Assembly: GCF_020829595.1 (NCBI RefSeq)
Contig: NZ_JAIVFW010000039.1
Span: 1 to 56,744 of the forward strand
Reading direction: 5' to 3'
Source: Nostoc sp. CHAB 5844
GTDB taxonomy: Bacteria > Cyanobacteriota > Cyanobacteriia > Cyanobacteriales > Nostocaceae
Length of the DNA stretch: 56,744 bases
Below are positions 17,171 to 26,514 of the stretch, one piece after another. A model generated the notes under the pieces. The model saw only the letters and a list, made by a program, of their open reading frames with translations. It had not been told where the DNA came from and did no database searches. Positions within the stretch are counted from its first letter, which is position 1. Every line of letters starts with the position of its first letter. The position numbers and the translations under genes are program-made.

Positions 17171-17941
17171 TTAATTAATCAAAGGTTTTGTCGCCAGTTT
17201 TTCTAGTTGAATAACTTTTAGTAGATTTTTCCAGTCTTCGATTACTTGTGCATTTTGGGAACTTGTCGACCGCAGTTCTGCTAACCTGGTGAGAGCATCG
17301 TACCAAATGCCGTTAGCTGCATAGATTGCCGCTTGTTCTAATGGGGAAGATTGTTGAATGCGATCGCGTAACGATACATCCAAATTCACCCGTTGCACCC
17401 AGCCCTCTACATAATTTAATGTGACTGGTTGTTGTGGTTGGCAAGCAACTCTCACTTTAAAAAACCAGTGATATGGCTTGTTAGTTTTTAATAAAGTTGG
17501 GGAATTTTGCAGTTGCACTCGCACAATTCCAGGTACTGGGGGTACTGAAACATTTGTGCGATGGATGGTTTGATTTTGCTCGGTTTGCAAAACAAATTCA
17601 ATTGCCTGAATAGAAGATTGGTAATAAGGAACATAAAACCAAAAGCTGGGCTGTTCTACACTAGTTAACCCCCACACTTGGGTAATTTTGCCTTCATCAC
17701 TGCTATGGTTTTGTTGTTCATCACTGGGTACAAGAGCAGTTAAAGGCAAACTAGATGCAGTACAATCTCCCCGCGAAGCACCTTCTCCTCGATTTCCTGG
17801 TGCGCCGCGATCTGGTGGCGGAGGCGGGGTGAAACGAATTGTTGCTGATTTTTGTCCTAGGGCGGGCAAACTTTCAAGACAACTGATGACAATCACACTG
17901 AGTGCAGTTAGTGCAGCTAGTCGTTGAAAAAATGTTTTCAT
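17171..17941 (-). CDS. DUF928 family exported protein
   Basis: This 256-residue protein has a signal peptide with a lipobox-like VISCLES near residue 21, so it may be a lipoprotein. A proline-rich stretch (RFTPPPPPDRGAPGNRG) and a DUF928 domain follow: LTALVPSDE, then PSFWFYVPYYQSSIQAIEFVLQ and KPYHWFFKVRVAC. The C-terminal part has SPLEQAAIYAANGIWYDALTRLAELR, typical of the family. It lies 23 bases downstream of the CHAT-CHASE2 gene, so the two are almost certainly co-transcribed. In cyanobacteria DUF928 genes are commonly found beside CHAT/CHASE2 genes. Function is unknown. Confidence 0.9.
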   Translation of the reverse strand: MKTFFQRLAALTALSVIVISCLESLPALGQKSATIRFTPPPPPDRGAPGNRGEGASRGDCTASSLPLTALVPSDEQQNHSSDEGKITQVWGLTSVEQPSFWFYVPYYQSSIQAIEFVLQTEQNQTIHRTNVSVPPVPGIVRVQLQNSPTLLKTNKPYHWFFKVRVACQPQQPVTLNYVEGWVQRVNLDVSLRDRIQQSSPLEQAAIYAANGIWYDALTRLAELRSTSSQNAQVIEDWKNLLKVIQLEKLATKPLIN

Positions 17942-17964
17942 CTGTCATTGCTCCTAACAAGTGT

Positions 17965-20334
17965 TTAGTCATATCTATTTTTAGTAATCATGAAAATTTG
18001 AGCCGTTTTCGTAGAGAGAGAAAAATCTTTTATGTAATAAGCAACTAGGATGCTACTACTAACAAAAGCGATCGCCGCCGGAACCAAGGGTATCCAACCA
18101 CTCCACTGAATTAACACAACTAAGCAAATTCCGTAGAGGCTGGCGATCGCAATTACAGTAACAATTGCTAAATAAACAGTCCGTCGGATGTACCAAGCTA
18201 CTAAACTACCAATTAACGACCATCCCCAAAGCCAGAAGATTTCTTGCCACACAGACCAAGCCCAAAAAAGCGATCGCCCATCCAGTGCCGCACTCAACAA
18301 TTGACTAATCATTTGCGCTTGCAAGATGACACCTGGAACTTTCTCAATTGCACCTTCAGAGGTGATGTAAGGTGTAGATGAATAATCTTGGAAACTTTGG
18401 GCGGTTGTTCCAATCAAAACAATTTTGTTTTTGATTGTACTAGCGTTAACTTTGCCTGTTAGTACCTCTGTTAGTGTCACCTGTGGTACAAATTTTGGCA
18501 GCGATCGCGCTTGGCGATAATTCAACAAAATTTGGTGTCCCGCAGCATCAATACTTTGGTAGCCACTGGTATGTGCTGTTAGTGGTTCAAAAGTAGTCTT
18601 GCCTAATTTCCAAGCACCATCGCTGGTAAATTCTAAAAAAATCTTGTGATTAGCTAAGTAACTCAGTGCTATTTGGACGTTGAAAGCATATTGGGCTTTG
18701 CAAGGTGAAGAGGGCGGCGGTGTCAAGGCTAATAAATGGCGACGGACAATATTATCTGAGTCGAGTAGCAAATCACTAAAGCCTAAACGTTCTGGCGATA
18801 TTTCTGGGGGTGGTTTGATTCCTGGATGTTCCGATTGGGAATCGCTAACTCGACAGACTGCAACTAATTTTTTGTTATTGTCTAGATGCTGGACGAGTTC
18901 TGGTAAGTCTGGTTTTGCAGGGCGATCGCGGTAGATATCTAAGCCAATAACTTGTGGTTGATATGTCTGTAATTTTTTTAACAATTTCAATAGTGATTCA
19001 TCGGAGAGAGAACCTTGAGGTTGTTCCTGAGATTGTGCTTGCACATCTTGTTCTGTAATCTTTACGACTAACAACCGAGAATCAGGTTTTTCTTCTGGGC
19101 GGAGACGCTGCAATTGATCAAATGCTTGTAACTCCCATCCTTGCAACATTCCCAAATATCGCACACCCATAACTAAAGTAGCGATCGCTAAACTTGTGCA
19201 ACTGAGCCAAATTGATACATAATCTGAATTTTTGATATTCCGCCTTAAAGCCGCTTTATTTAACAAATCCTGCCAAGTTGGTGGGATTTCCGCCAGATTC
19301 TGGTAAATTACAGGTAGCCAACTGGCACAAGGAAATTGCCCATCTAACCCTTGCAATCTTTCTCTAGCTTCCCGGACTGCTAGATATAGCGATTTACCGC
19401 CAGCGTATGCTTGTAAAAAATATTTGAGAAATGTCTGGGCTACTCTGTCGGGTACAGGTTCGCGCATCACAATCAATTGCGGAATCTGTAAAGAAGCGAA
19501 TTCTCGCGCTAACCCTAAACCATCGCAAGAGTTAAAAATTGCTAACTTTAAACCACGTTCTACTGCTTGCTTCAAAGCATACTTTAACTGCTCAATTCGC
19601 AAACTTTCAGTGGGATTAATGTAAATTTGACCTGTTTCTCCGGTACTGTGACTGGAACTGTGTCCGGCGAAAAAAAGAATATCCCAGTTTTGTTGCCACA
19701 GATGATCTGTTAAATCTTCCCGCGATGGCTCTACAAGAAAGTGAATTTTTGTATTTGGCAGTTGCTCTAGGAGTAAACGATCTGTATTAATATCAACTCC
19801 TTGAGAGTCACCTAATAATGCCAAAATTTTAATCTTTGCAGTTGATATTGGAGAAAAACTAACTTTTTCATAGCTAGGAGCGCTTAAAGCAATTTCGGCA
19901 TGAGGATAGCGTTCAATTATCTCCCAGAGATGCCAAGGAAGCTTTTGCAATTGATAATCTTGAGTCTGCAAAATGACGCGAATTGTATCAGAAGTCTGAA
20001 GTTTTTCGAGCCACTTTTCTCGAATTGGGCGGAAAGATTCTGATTGTAACCAATAGTTAAGGCGATCGCATAACTTTTGCGCTGCTTGTAAACATTCTAG
20101 GTTACTAGGAATTTGTTTGTTTGGTTTTGGTAGCCCTTTGGGACGCGCCGCAAAATCCAGGCTACGGTAAATCGCTTGCCAACAATTGAAATTTAGCGGT
20201 AATTCTACATCTGGTGGCAGCTCACCTATAACTTCACTTTCCGGACGGCTGTTTTCCTCACCAAGTTGCAGCGTCACCGGAAAGCCAGTCTCAAAGCTTC
20301 CTTTGCCAAATTTTAAAACTACCAATTTAGTCAT
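17965..20334 (-). CDS. CHAT-CHASE2 membrane protein (caspase-like plus sensor)
   Basis: This 789-residue protein combines an N-terminal CHAT peptidase domain with a CHASE2 sensor. The CHAT dyad is intact: His in ILFFAGHSS (about 225) and Cys in AIFNSCDGLGLA (about 270). A transmembrane helix (about 370-395, IWLSCTSLAIATLVMGV) leads to the extracytoplasmic CHASE2 domain (LRPEEKPDSRLLVVKITEQDV through GKVNASTIKNKIVLIGTT), followed by three helices at 685-775. It should sense an external signal and respond with cytosolic proteolysis; the substrate is unknown. It is divergent from the sigma-like gene at 20463 and co-directional with DUF928. Confidence 0.92.
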   Translation of the reverse strand: MTKLVVLKFGKGSFETGFPVTLQLGEENSRPESEVIGELPPDVELPLNFNCWQAIYRSLDFAARPKGLPKPNKQIPSNLECLQAAQKLCDRLNYWLQSESFRPIREKWLEKLQTSDTIRVILQTQDYQLQKLPWHLWEIIERYPHAEIALSAPSYEKVSFSPISTAKIKILALLGDSQGVDINTDRLLLEQLPNTKIHFLVEPSREDLTDHLWQQNWDILFFAGHSSSHSTGETGQIYINPTESLRIEQLKYALKQAVERGLKLAIFNSCDGLGLAREFASLQIPQLIVMREPVPDRVAQTFLKYFLQAYAGGKSLYLAVREARERLQGLDGQFPCASWLPVIYQNLAEIPPTWQDLLNKAALRRNIKNSDYVSIWLSCTSLAIATLVMGVRYLGMLQGWELQAFDQLQRLRPEEKPDSRLLVVKITEQDVQAQSQEQPQGSLSDESLLKLLKKLQTYQPQVIGLDIYRDRPAKPDLPELVQHLDNNKKLVAVCRVSDSQSEHPGIKPPPEISPERLGFSDLLLDSDNIVRRHLLALTPPPSSPCKAQYAFNVQIALSYLANHKIFLEFTSDGAWKLGKTTFEPLTAHTSGYQSIDAAGHQILLNYRQARSLPKFVPQVTLTEVLTGKVNASTIKNKIVLIGTTAQSFQDYSSTPYITSEGAIEKVPGVILQAQMISQLLSAALDGRSLFWAWSVWQEIFWLWGWSLIGSLVAWYIRRTVYLAIVTVIAIASLYGICLVVLIQWSGWIPLVPAAIAFVSSSILVAYYIKDFSLSTKTAQIFMITKNRYD

Positions 20335-20462
20335 ATGACATTTGTCATGAGTTTCTTTCTTCTGCTCACCTGCACCTCCTAGCCTCTACCTTTCTTCGGT
20401 AAAGTGAAGATAACACAAAGTAGTTTGAAGTTATTCCCTATATCTATAAAAGCAAAAGTTTT

Positions 20463-21674
20463 ATGTATTCCAGACAAGATATTATTGAAATCTTTTCTAC
20501 GTTCATACAATTTAACGGAGATACTTTTGACCGTTGGGTAACTGATTCCAAGCTGCGGCGAAGTATGGACAATTGTGTGAAACATTTGGGGCAAGAGTCA
20601 GAAACCTTTTGGATAATTTATTGGCATCGGATTTGGCAATCGCAAACTAACTCAATTGCTGTTGCTCACTTTGCCGCCTACTTGCAGGAAGTCTGCTATT
20701 GGGTGGCGAAAAAAATGAAAATGAATGTAACAAGTCAACATTCTGTTGCTGATTTCTTTCAAAGTGCGATCGCTCGAATTGATAAAGTTCTCAGAGGCTT
20801 CAATCCACAATTAGGTGGGAATTTGAAAATCTATGCTGAATATACTTTTAGCAATCTGATCAAAGACTTACTCCGCAAGCATCAAGAAGCTGATATCTGT
20901 ACTGATTGGGGATTGCTGCACAAAGTTAGTCAAAAAAGACTGAGCGAATCTCTCAAACAGGCAGGTTATCACTCGCAAATCATTGAACGTTATGTTCTAG
21001 CTTGGAATTGTTTCTTACAACTTTATGCACCTCATGATGCTGTAACTGCTCACAAACTTGTTAAACCTGATTATGTTACATTACAGGCGATCGCCCAACT
21101 TTACAATAGCCAATGTTTCACCCAGCTAAGTTCAGCCAATCCAACTTGTACTCCCGAAAGTTTGGAAACTTGGCTACTTGCTTGTGCTAAAGCCGTGCGT
21201 TCCTTTCAATATCCCACCGCAGTTTCTCTGGATTCTCCTGTTCCTGGACAAGAAACGGGAGAATTACTTGACCTTTTAAGCGATAATTTTCAAGAATCAG
21301 TCTTGCAGGAAATAATTATCCAAGAAGAAGCAGCGACATTTGCTATGCAAAGTGCTGAACTCAGTAAAATTTTAAATGAAGCACTGGCAAAATTAGATAC
21401 AAATTCCCAAGTAATTTTGCAAGCTTACTATCAACAAGAATTGACTCAACAGCAGATTGCTCAACAGCTAGGAGTCAAACAATATACAGTTTCTCGACAG
21501 TTAACTAAAATCAAAAAGATTTTACTCATGGAGTTAGCGCAGTGGAGTCAAAAAGCACTGCATATTCCTGTGACATCTGACGTAATCGACAGTATGAGTA
21601 ATTCTCTAGAAGAATGGTTAATTGCTCATTATCGCTGTCTTGTTCTGTCGTCTTCCCTGGAGTTCCGACAATGA
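20463..21674 (+). CDS. Sigma-70-like factor of the CHAT/DUF1822 cluster
   Basis: This 403-residue protein has a clear sigma region 4 near residues 305-355: LAKLDTNSQVILQAYYQQELTQQQIAQQLGVKQYTVSRQLTKIKKILL, an HTH with a DNA-recognition helix. The N-terminal and middle parts are helical and contain a degenerate region 2-like segment (GNLKIYAEYTFSNLIKDLLRKH). No full region 1 or 3 is seen, so it is not a housekeeping sigma factor. Its stop overlaps the DUF1822 start by 4 bases (ATGA), implying translational coupling. It is divergent from CHAT-CHASE2 across 128 bases, and it may transcribe the neighbouring genes. Confidence 0.85.
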   Translation: MYSRQDIIEIFSTFIQFNGDTFDRWVTDSKLRRSMDNCVKHLGQESETFWIIYWHRIWQSQTNSIAVAHFAAYLQEVCYWVAKKMKMNVTSQHSVADFFQSAIARIDKVLRGFNPQLGGNLKIYAEYTFSNLIKDLLRKHQEADICTDWGLLHKVSQKRLSESLKQAGYHSQIIERYVLAWNCFLQLYAPHDAVTAHKLVKPDYVTLQAIAQLYNSQCFTQLSSANPTCTPESLETWLLACAKAVRSFQYPTAVSLDSPVPGQETGELLDLLSDNFQESVLQEIIIQEEAATFAMQSAELSKILNEALAKLDTNSQVILQAYYQQELTQQQIAQQLGVKQYTVSRQLTKIKKILLMELAQWSQKALHIPVTSDVIDSMSNSLEEWLIAHYRCLVLSSSLEFRQ

Positions 21675-22810
21675 CTTTTAATGCATCTTCAATTCCCGAA
21701 CAGTTAACTTTAGAAATTTCTTCAACAAGAGAATTACCTGCTTTTTCCACATCAGGTATACGTTGGCGAGCTTATATTAATCAAATTAGCTTAGAAGCAT
21801 TTTTATCTTGGGTGAGAACAGAGCAAAATCAAAGTGCGATTTGGCCGCAGTTAGCAGCATTACCTAGCTTTTGGGAATTTGTAAATGGATGTGCGATCGC
21901 CATTCAAGATCTACGATTAGTATTAATTCCCACAACAGCAATTGACACAGATGAATTGCGCGTACCGCAGGAATGGGTAGATATCTCTGATTGGGCGGCT
22001 GATTATTACATCTCAGTACAAGTGAATCCTAATGCTGGTTGGGTATCAATTTGCGGATATACCACTCATCTGCAATTAAAAACCAAAGGGGTGTATGATG
22101 CAAGCGATCGCGCCTACAGTTTAGATGAAAATGACTTAATTAAAAATATTAATGGTCTGTGGATTACCCGTCAACTTTGCCCTGAAGAAATTTTACGCGA
22201 CTCAGTTGCACCTTTACCAAAGTTACCTTTAGCACAAGCCCAGAACTTACTACAACGACTGAGTAATCCTGAAATCGTCATTCCCCGGTTAGCAATTCCC
22301 TTTGAAATCTGGGGAGCATTAATAGCGCATGGCGGCTGGCGACAACAACTCTACGAACGCAGACAAGACGCATTACAACAGTGGTCAATTCCCCAATGGT
22401 TGCAATCAGGAGTATCAGAATTAGCACAGCAGTTTGGTTGGAACGTGACTTCATTACAATTAGCCCCGCGTGGAGTCCGCAGCCGCGAAACCGAAGAATA
22501 TGGTGCGTTATCTCGACAGTTAACCTTAGCTGGCAATATCTACGAATTGCGTATATTTCCGATTGGAAACTTAACAGATAATACCTGGCGATTTGAGTTA
22601 CGCAACGCCAACTCAGAGGAAATGATTCCGGTGGGATTTAAACTGAGATTGTTAACAGAAGATTTACAAGCTTTTGCCAATAATGAGGATACAGCCAAAC
22701 AAGCGATCGCTCAACTTTACATTGATGTAGTGCTTGAACCAGGAGAAGGCATTGTTTGGGAAGTGGAACCAACACCAGAGGGGTATGATCAAGAAATCTT
22801 ACGGTTTTGA
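21671..22810 (+). CDS. DUF1822 family protein
   Basis: This protein of about 379 residues starts at the ATG at 21671, which overlaps the sigma gene stop; an in-frame ATG at 21614 would lie inside that gene. It shows the DUF1822 pattern: RWRAYINQISLEAFLSWV near the N-terminus, DWAADYYISVQVNPNAGWVSICGYTTH in the middle and DVVLEPGEGIVWEVEP near the end. There is no signal peptide or membrane helix. DUF1822 proteins are cyanobacterial and usually lie next to a sigma-70-like gene, as here. Function is unknown; a regulator such as an anti-sigma partner is only a guess from coupling. Confidence 0.9.
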   Translation: MTFNASSIPEQLTLEISSTRELPAFSTSGIRWRAYINQISLEAFLSWVRTEQNQSAIWPQLAALPSFWEFVNGCAIAIQDLRLVLIPTTAIDTDELRVPQEWVDISDWAADYYISVQVNPNAGWVSICGYTTHLQLKTKGVYDASDRAYSLDENDLIKNINGLWITRQLCPEEILRDSVAPLPKLPLAQAQNLLQRLSNPEIVIPRLAIPFEIWGALIAHGGWRQQLYERRQDALQQWSIPQWLQSGVSELAQQFGWNVTSLQLAPRGVRSRETEEYGALSRQLTLAGNIYELRIFPIGNLTDNTWRFELRNANSEEMIPVGFKLRLLTEDLQAFANNEDTAKQAIAQLYIDVVLEPGEGIVWEVEPTPEGYDQEILRF

Positions 22811-23046
22811 ATAAATCTCGAAGGGAAGATGCGGTAATTGCCATTCAAGATTCACTGATTTTTCCCTGGGGTTAAACGACTCATTTTCATTTTTATGGAA
22901 GTTCTGACAACGAAAGCGGAAGTTGCTACAAGCAAGGTAAAACAAAACTTGTGTGTATACCGTAGCGCGAAGAAGAGGGGCTGGGGTCAAAATAGTACTC
23001 ATCGAACTCACCTAACTCACCTAACTCCAGTAGCTAGAGTACATTT

Positions 23047-23547
23047 TTACAACTTATCAATTCTAAAAAATACGATAGGATTTCCATTCACAATTGTTTC
23101 TTTCACCTTTTTCATTCCAAGTCTTTGCGCTACTTTTTGCGACTCAAGGTTTGGCAGATCACAGCTTGCTACAACATACTTATAGCCAAGTTCATCGAAA
23201 CAATACTCTTGGATTTTAGTTGCAGCTTCAGTAGCGTAACCTTTTTTGAGCGCTTTAGGCAACAAGGCATAGATTAACTGGGGTTGTTCTTCATCAAAGA
23301 AATACCATAAACCAACAAACCCAATAACTTCATTATTGCTATCTATCTTGATCAACCAAAGACCAAATCTTTGTTCTTCAAAGTACTTTATGCTCTGCTT
23401 GAGCATTTCTTCAACCTGTTGTAGAGAAAATATTTGGTCGTCACATAGATACCTTCTCACATATGAATCAGTAACAATCAAATGGAGTGTGCTAAGTTCA
23501 CTCTCCAAAATCGGTGTCAAAGCCAACCTCTGCGTTTTAAATATCAT
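23047..23547 (-). CDS. GNAT N-acetyltransferase (RimJ/RimL type)
   Basis: This 166-residue protein opens with MIFKTQRLALTPI, typical of the RimJ/RimL branch, and has the acetyl-CoA segment LLPKALKKGYATEAATKIQEYCFDELG with the C-terminal SQKVAQRLGMKKV. It should transfer acetyl from acetyl-CoA to an amine; the substrate could be a ribosomal protein terminus or an antibiotic and cannot be told from sequence. It is the last gene of the minus-strand run after the exoprotein gene, but a 144-base gap makes co-transcription uncertain. Confidence 0.9.
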   Translation of the reverse strand: MIFKTQRLALTPILESELSTLHLIVTDSYVRRYLCDDQIFSLQQVEEMLKQSIKYFEEQRFGLWLIKIDSNNEVIGFVGLWYFFDEEQPQLIYALLPKALKKGYATEAATKIQEYCFDELGYKYVVASCDLPNLESQKVAQRLGMKKVKETIVNGNPIVFFRIDKL

Positions 23548-23691
23548 TTGTAATGCACTACCTGTTAATTATCTTGTTTTTTAAATAGCCGTATTTTAAT
23601 TACAATCATTTCACCCACAAGCTTAAAACTGAGTCTTCGTATTAATTAACAAACTGAAAATTTGAGTTGTATATCTGAAATTCAATTTAAT

Positions 23692-26436
23692 TCAAAAACC
23701 AGTCTGACAAAATCTATTCTCACTCCTGACTCCTGACTCCTGAATTAAACCATTGGGTACTTGAGCAACAAGATGAACATTACCTTTATCCATCACCCAT
23801 CCTTGCGCCGGGAGAATGGGCTGTTGATGTTGGGCTAACTTAGTTGGTTTTGTTGGTGTGTTTGATTGGTTTTCTGTTTGCTCATCCAGCGTTACCCATT
23901 GAGTAATCACTGCCCTTTGACGCAATGGTTCACTAGGATTTAAAGGTAGTCCTCCCCGTCCTGTCACCACAAAACTATTACTTCGCCCACGTCTTTGAGT
24001 ACAACCTTGAGTAATTTGGTTTGAAGCATCAACTAAATTAGCAGGCAGTTCTACTATTCCTTGGTTGGGGTCAACATCAGGTGTGTTGAGTTCTATAGTG
24101 CCGTCTACGCCTAATTCTGAACTAGCGGTTATATCATTCAAGAAAGTTGAACTTTGACGAGGCTGAATATCAAAAATACCAAAAGCTTGAATATTTACTC
24201 TCCCACCTTTGCCACTGAAAGCATTAGCTGTAATATCACTATTTTCATTCGGAATAGCAACGATAAAACCATTGGGAGCATTGATGGTAATGTTTCCACC
24301 GTCCCCGCCTTGCCTTGCTGTGCCTGCTGAGGTAGAGATTGTGCTGTTGCGGCGTAACAGTAATATATCTTGCACTTGCAAGTTAATATCACCGCCATTT
24401 CCCGATGTTGTAATTGCTGAAATCGCTGCTTGGTTATCTAAACGAATTGAACGGGCTGTTAAATTAATATTGCCTGCATTCCCAACTGCTTCAGGCTCGA
24501 CACTAGTAAATGCGCCACTGGGGCTAATGCTATTCATGCTATCAAAGGCGATCGCATCTGTTACATTCACGTTTATATTGCCGGCATTTCTTTGTCCTAA
24601 CGTGCTGGCAGATAATCTCGCACCATCACTGACAAAGAGTGAATTAGCTTGAATGTTAATATCGCCACCCAAGCCTGTTGCTTCAGGTTCTACACTGCTG
24701 AATATACCACCAGCATTTCCATTTTCGGCCACTCCTGCCAAGGATACAGCACCGTTGATTTCCAACTTCACATTCCCAGCATTTCCTTGCGCTTGTGTGT
24801 TGGAGTTGATTTGAGCGCCATCTTGCAGCGATAGTGAATTAGCTTTGATAGTGATATTTCCACCAGAGCCAATGCCATAAACTTGGCTCCTGATAGCACT
24901 TATAAATCCCGTACTATCTATACCTGTCAACAATACAGAACCAGTTTCAATTGTTATATCTCCGCCTGGTTCAGAATTGCCGGTGCTGGTGTCCAACTGA
25001 GCGCCATCGCGCAAGGACAGTGAACTAGCTCGGATAGTTATATCTCCACTTTTACCGCTAGCACTAAATTCTGCGTTAGTAAATACGCCACTGGATGATC
25101 CTTGTGAGTCTATTCCATTGAAAATTACAGAATCAGTAGCTTCAACAGTTACATTGCCTGCATTTCCCTGTCCTCCTGAACTTGAAAGAAATCCAGAACC
25201 ATCAATCAAGGAAAATGACCCAGCTTGGATCATAATATTTGCACCATTACCAATTCCTTGGCCTCCAATAAAGGTGAATGTACTACTGCTTCCTTGAAAC
25301 GTTACAGAATCTTGAGCTTTTAGCGTTACATCACCTGCATTTCCTCTGCCATTAGTCAAAGACTGTAACCGAGAACTATTGCTGAACAAAACTGATTCAC
25401 CTTGGATGGTTATGTTTCCCCCATCACCTATCGAGTTAGAATTAACATTATTGATAATTTGCGATCGCTCCTCAAATTTCACGTCTCCTGTAGCATTCAG
25501 AGTAATATCACCTGCTTGAGAGCCAACTTCCCCCAATTCTGTACCTATCCCAGCAACTAGAGAACTCGCATTTACAATATCTAAATTCCGCGCATTAATC
25601 GCAATGCTACCTCTATTTTCTGCAACAACATTGATTGTAGAAGCATTAGTCAATGATATATTTGCTCGCGCTACACCGCTAGGAAAACTTAACTGTAAAT
25701 TATTATCAAAGTTTAATCCGACTGTTCCTGTTGCTGCTAGTCCTCCTAATTCCACTCTACCGCCAGGAGCCTGCAAAATTCCGCCATTTAAACTGACATC
25801 ACCGCCTACAAAAGTTAAGGATTTTCCTGGTAATACTTGCAAACCAAGATTACTATCAATTGACTTATCAGTATCTAAATCTATTCCTCCGTTACCATTA
25901 ATTTGAATTTGTCCTGTTTTGCCTGTGAACTGTAACCCAATTGGTATGCTGAGAGATAGTAAGGGTGTAATTTGATTTACCTTGGCTCTGAATTCTCTAC
26001 CATCAGCAAATTTTAAGCTATTAGCTGTAGTTGCTAAAAAGGAACCCCCGATATTTAGCTTGGCATTAGGTTGAAAGATAATACCTTGGGGATTAATTAG
26101 AAATAGATTAGCTGTACCATTAGCACGAATTAATCCATCAATCTGAGAAACTGAATTGCCAGTAACGCGAGTAATGATATTCTGCACATTGGCTGCATTA
26201 TTAAAGATAGCTGTGCCGTTAGTAGGTACAGAAAACTCTTGAAAACTGTGAAAAAGATTGCTTCCGGTTGGAGTCCCACCATTGATAATCATCGTGGCGT
26301 TGTCTACTGCTCTCACACGGGAATTAATTGGTAGAGTTGCATCTGGTATGATTTGGGCAAGTAGGCAATTTGACCAAAAAACGGTGGCGCTACTAATAGT
26401 CATCCCCAATATTTGCAGCCAATAGTGATTAGTCAT
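23692..26436 (-). CDS. Filamentous haemagglutinin-like exoprotein (TPS domain, beta-helix)
   Basis: This 914-residue protein has a signal peptide (to about residue 28, SNCLLAQ). The two-partner-secretion domain follows at about 30-160, with FHSFQEFSVPTNGTAIFNN, RVTGNSVSQIDGLI and NPQGIIFQPNA. A long right-handed beta-helix then repeats GNAGNVTVEA-type and SLSLRDGAQLDTST-type turns up to about 780. The tail has the cyanobacterial ending LVDASNQITQGC. No TpsB/ShlB transporter is in the window; the upstream neighbours are HlyD and an ABC exporter, so the export route is an open question. It is probably an adhesin. The last residues (IQESGVRSE) are encoded by CTCCTGA heptads at 23718-23745. Confidence 0.9.
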   Translation of the reverse strand: MTNHYWLQILGMTISSATVFWSNCLLAQIIPDATLPINSRVRAVDNATMIINGGTPTGSNLFHSFQEFSVPTNGTAIFNNAANVQNIITRVTGNSVSQIDGLIRANGTANLFLINPQGIIFQPNAKLNIGGSFLATTANSLKFADGREFRAKVNQITPLLSLSIPIGLQFTGKTGQIQINGNGGIDLDTDKSIDSNLGLQVLPGKSLTFVGGDVSLNGGILQAPGGRVELGGLAATGTVGLNFDNNLQLSFPSGVARANISLTNASTINVVAENRGSIAINARNLDIVNASSLVAGIGTELGEVGSQAGDITLNATGDVKFEERSQIINNVNSNSIGDGGNITIQGESVLFSNSSRLQSLTNGRGNAGDVTLKAQDSVTFQGSSSTFTFIGGQGIGNGANIMIQAGSFSLIDGSGFLSSSGGQGNAGNVTVEATDSVIFNGIDSQGSSSGVFTNAEFSASGKSGDITIRASSLSLRDGAQLDTSTGNSEPGGDITIETGSVLLTGIDSTGFISAIRSQVYGIGSGGNITIKANSLSLQDGAQINSNTQAQGNAGNVKLEINGAVSLAGVAENGNAGGIFSSVEPEATGLGGDINIQANSLFVSDGARLSASTLGQRNAGNINVNVTDAIAFDSMNSISPSGAFTSVEPEAVGNAGNINLTARSIRLDNQAAISAITTSGNGGDINLQVQDILLLRRNSTISTSAGTARQGGDGGNITINAPNGFIVAIPNENSDITANAFSGKGGRVNIQAFGIFDIQPRQSSTFLNDITASSELGVDGTIELNTPDVDPNQGIVELPANLVDASNQITQGCTQRRGRSNSFVVTGRGGLPLNPSEPLRQRAVITQWVTLDEQTENQSNTPTKPTKLAQHQQPILPAQGWVMDKGNVHLVAQVPNGLIQESGVRSENRFCQTGF

Positions 26437-26514
26437 TTGTAATGCTCCCTTGATTCACACCATTTCTGCGTCTCCTTTATACTTTCCTACATCTTGGCTA
26501 CGAATTAATCTGAT

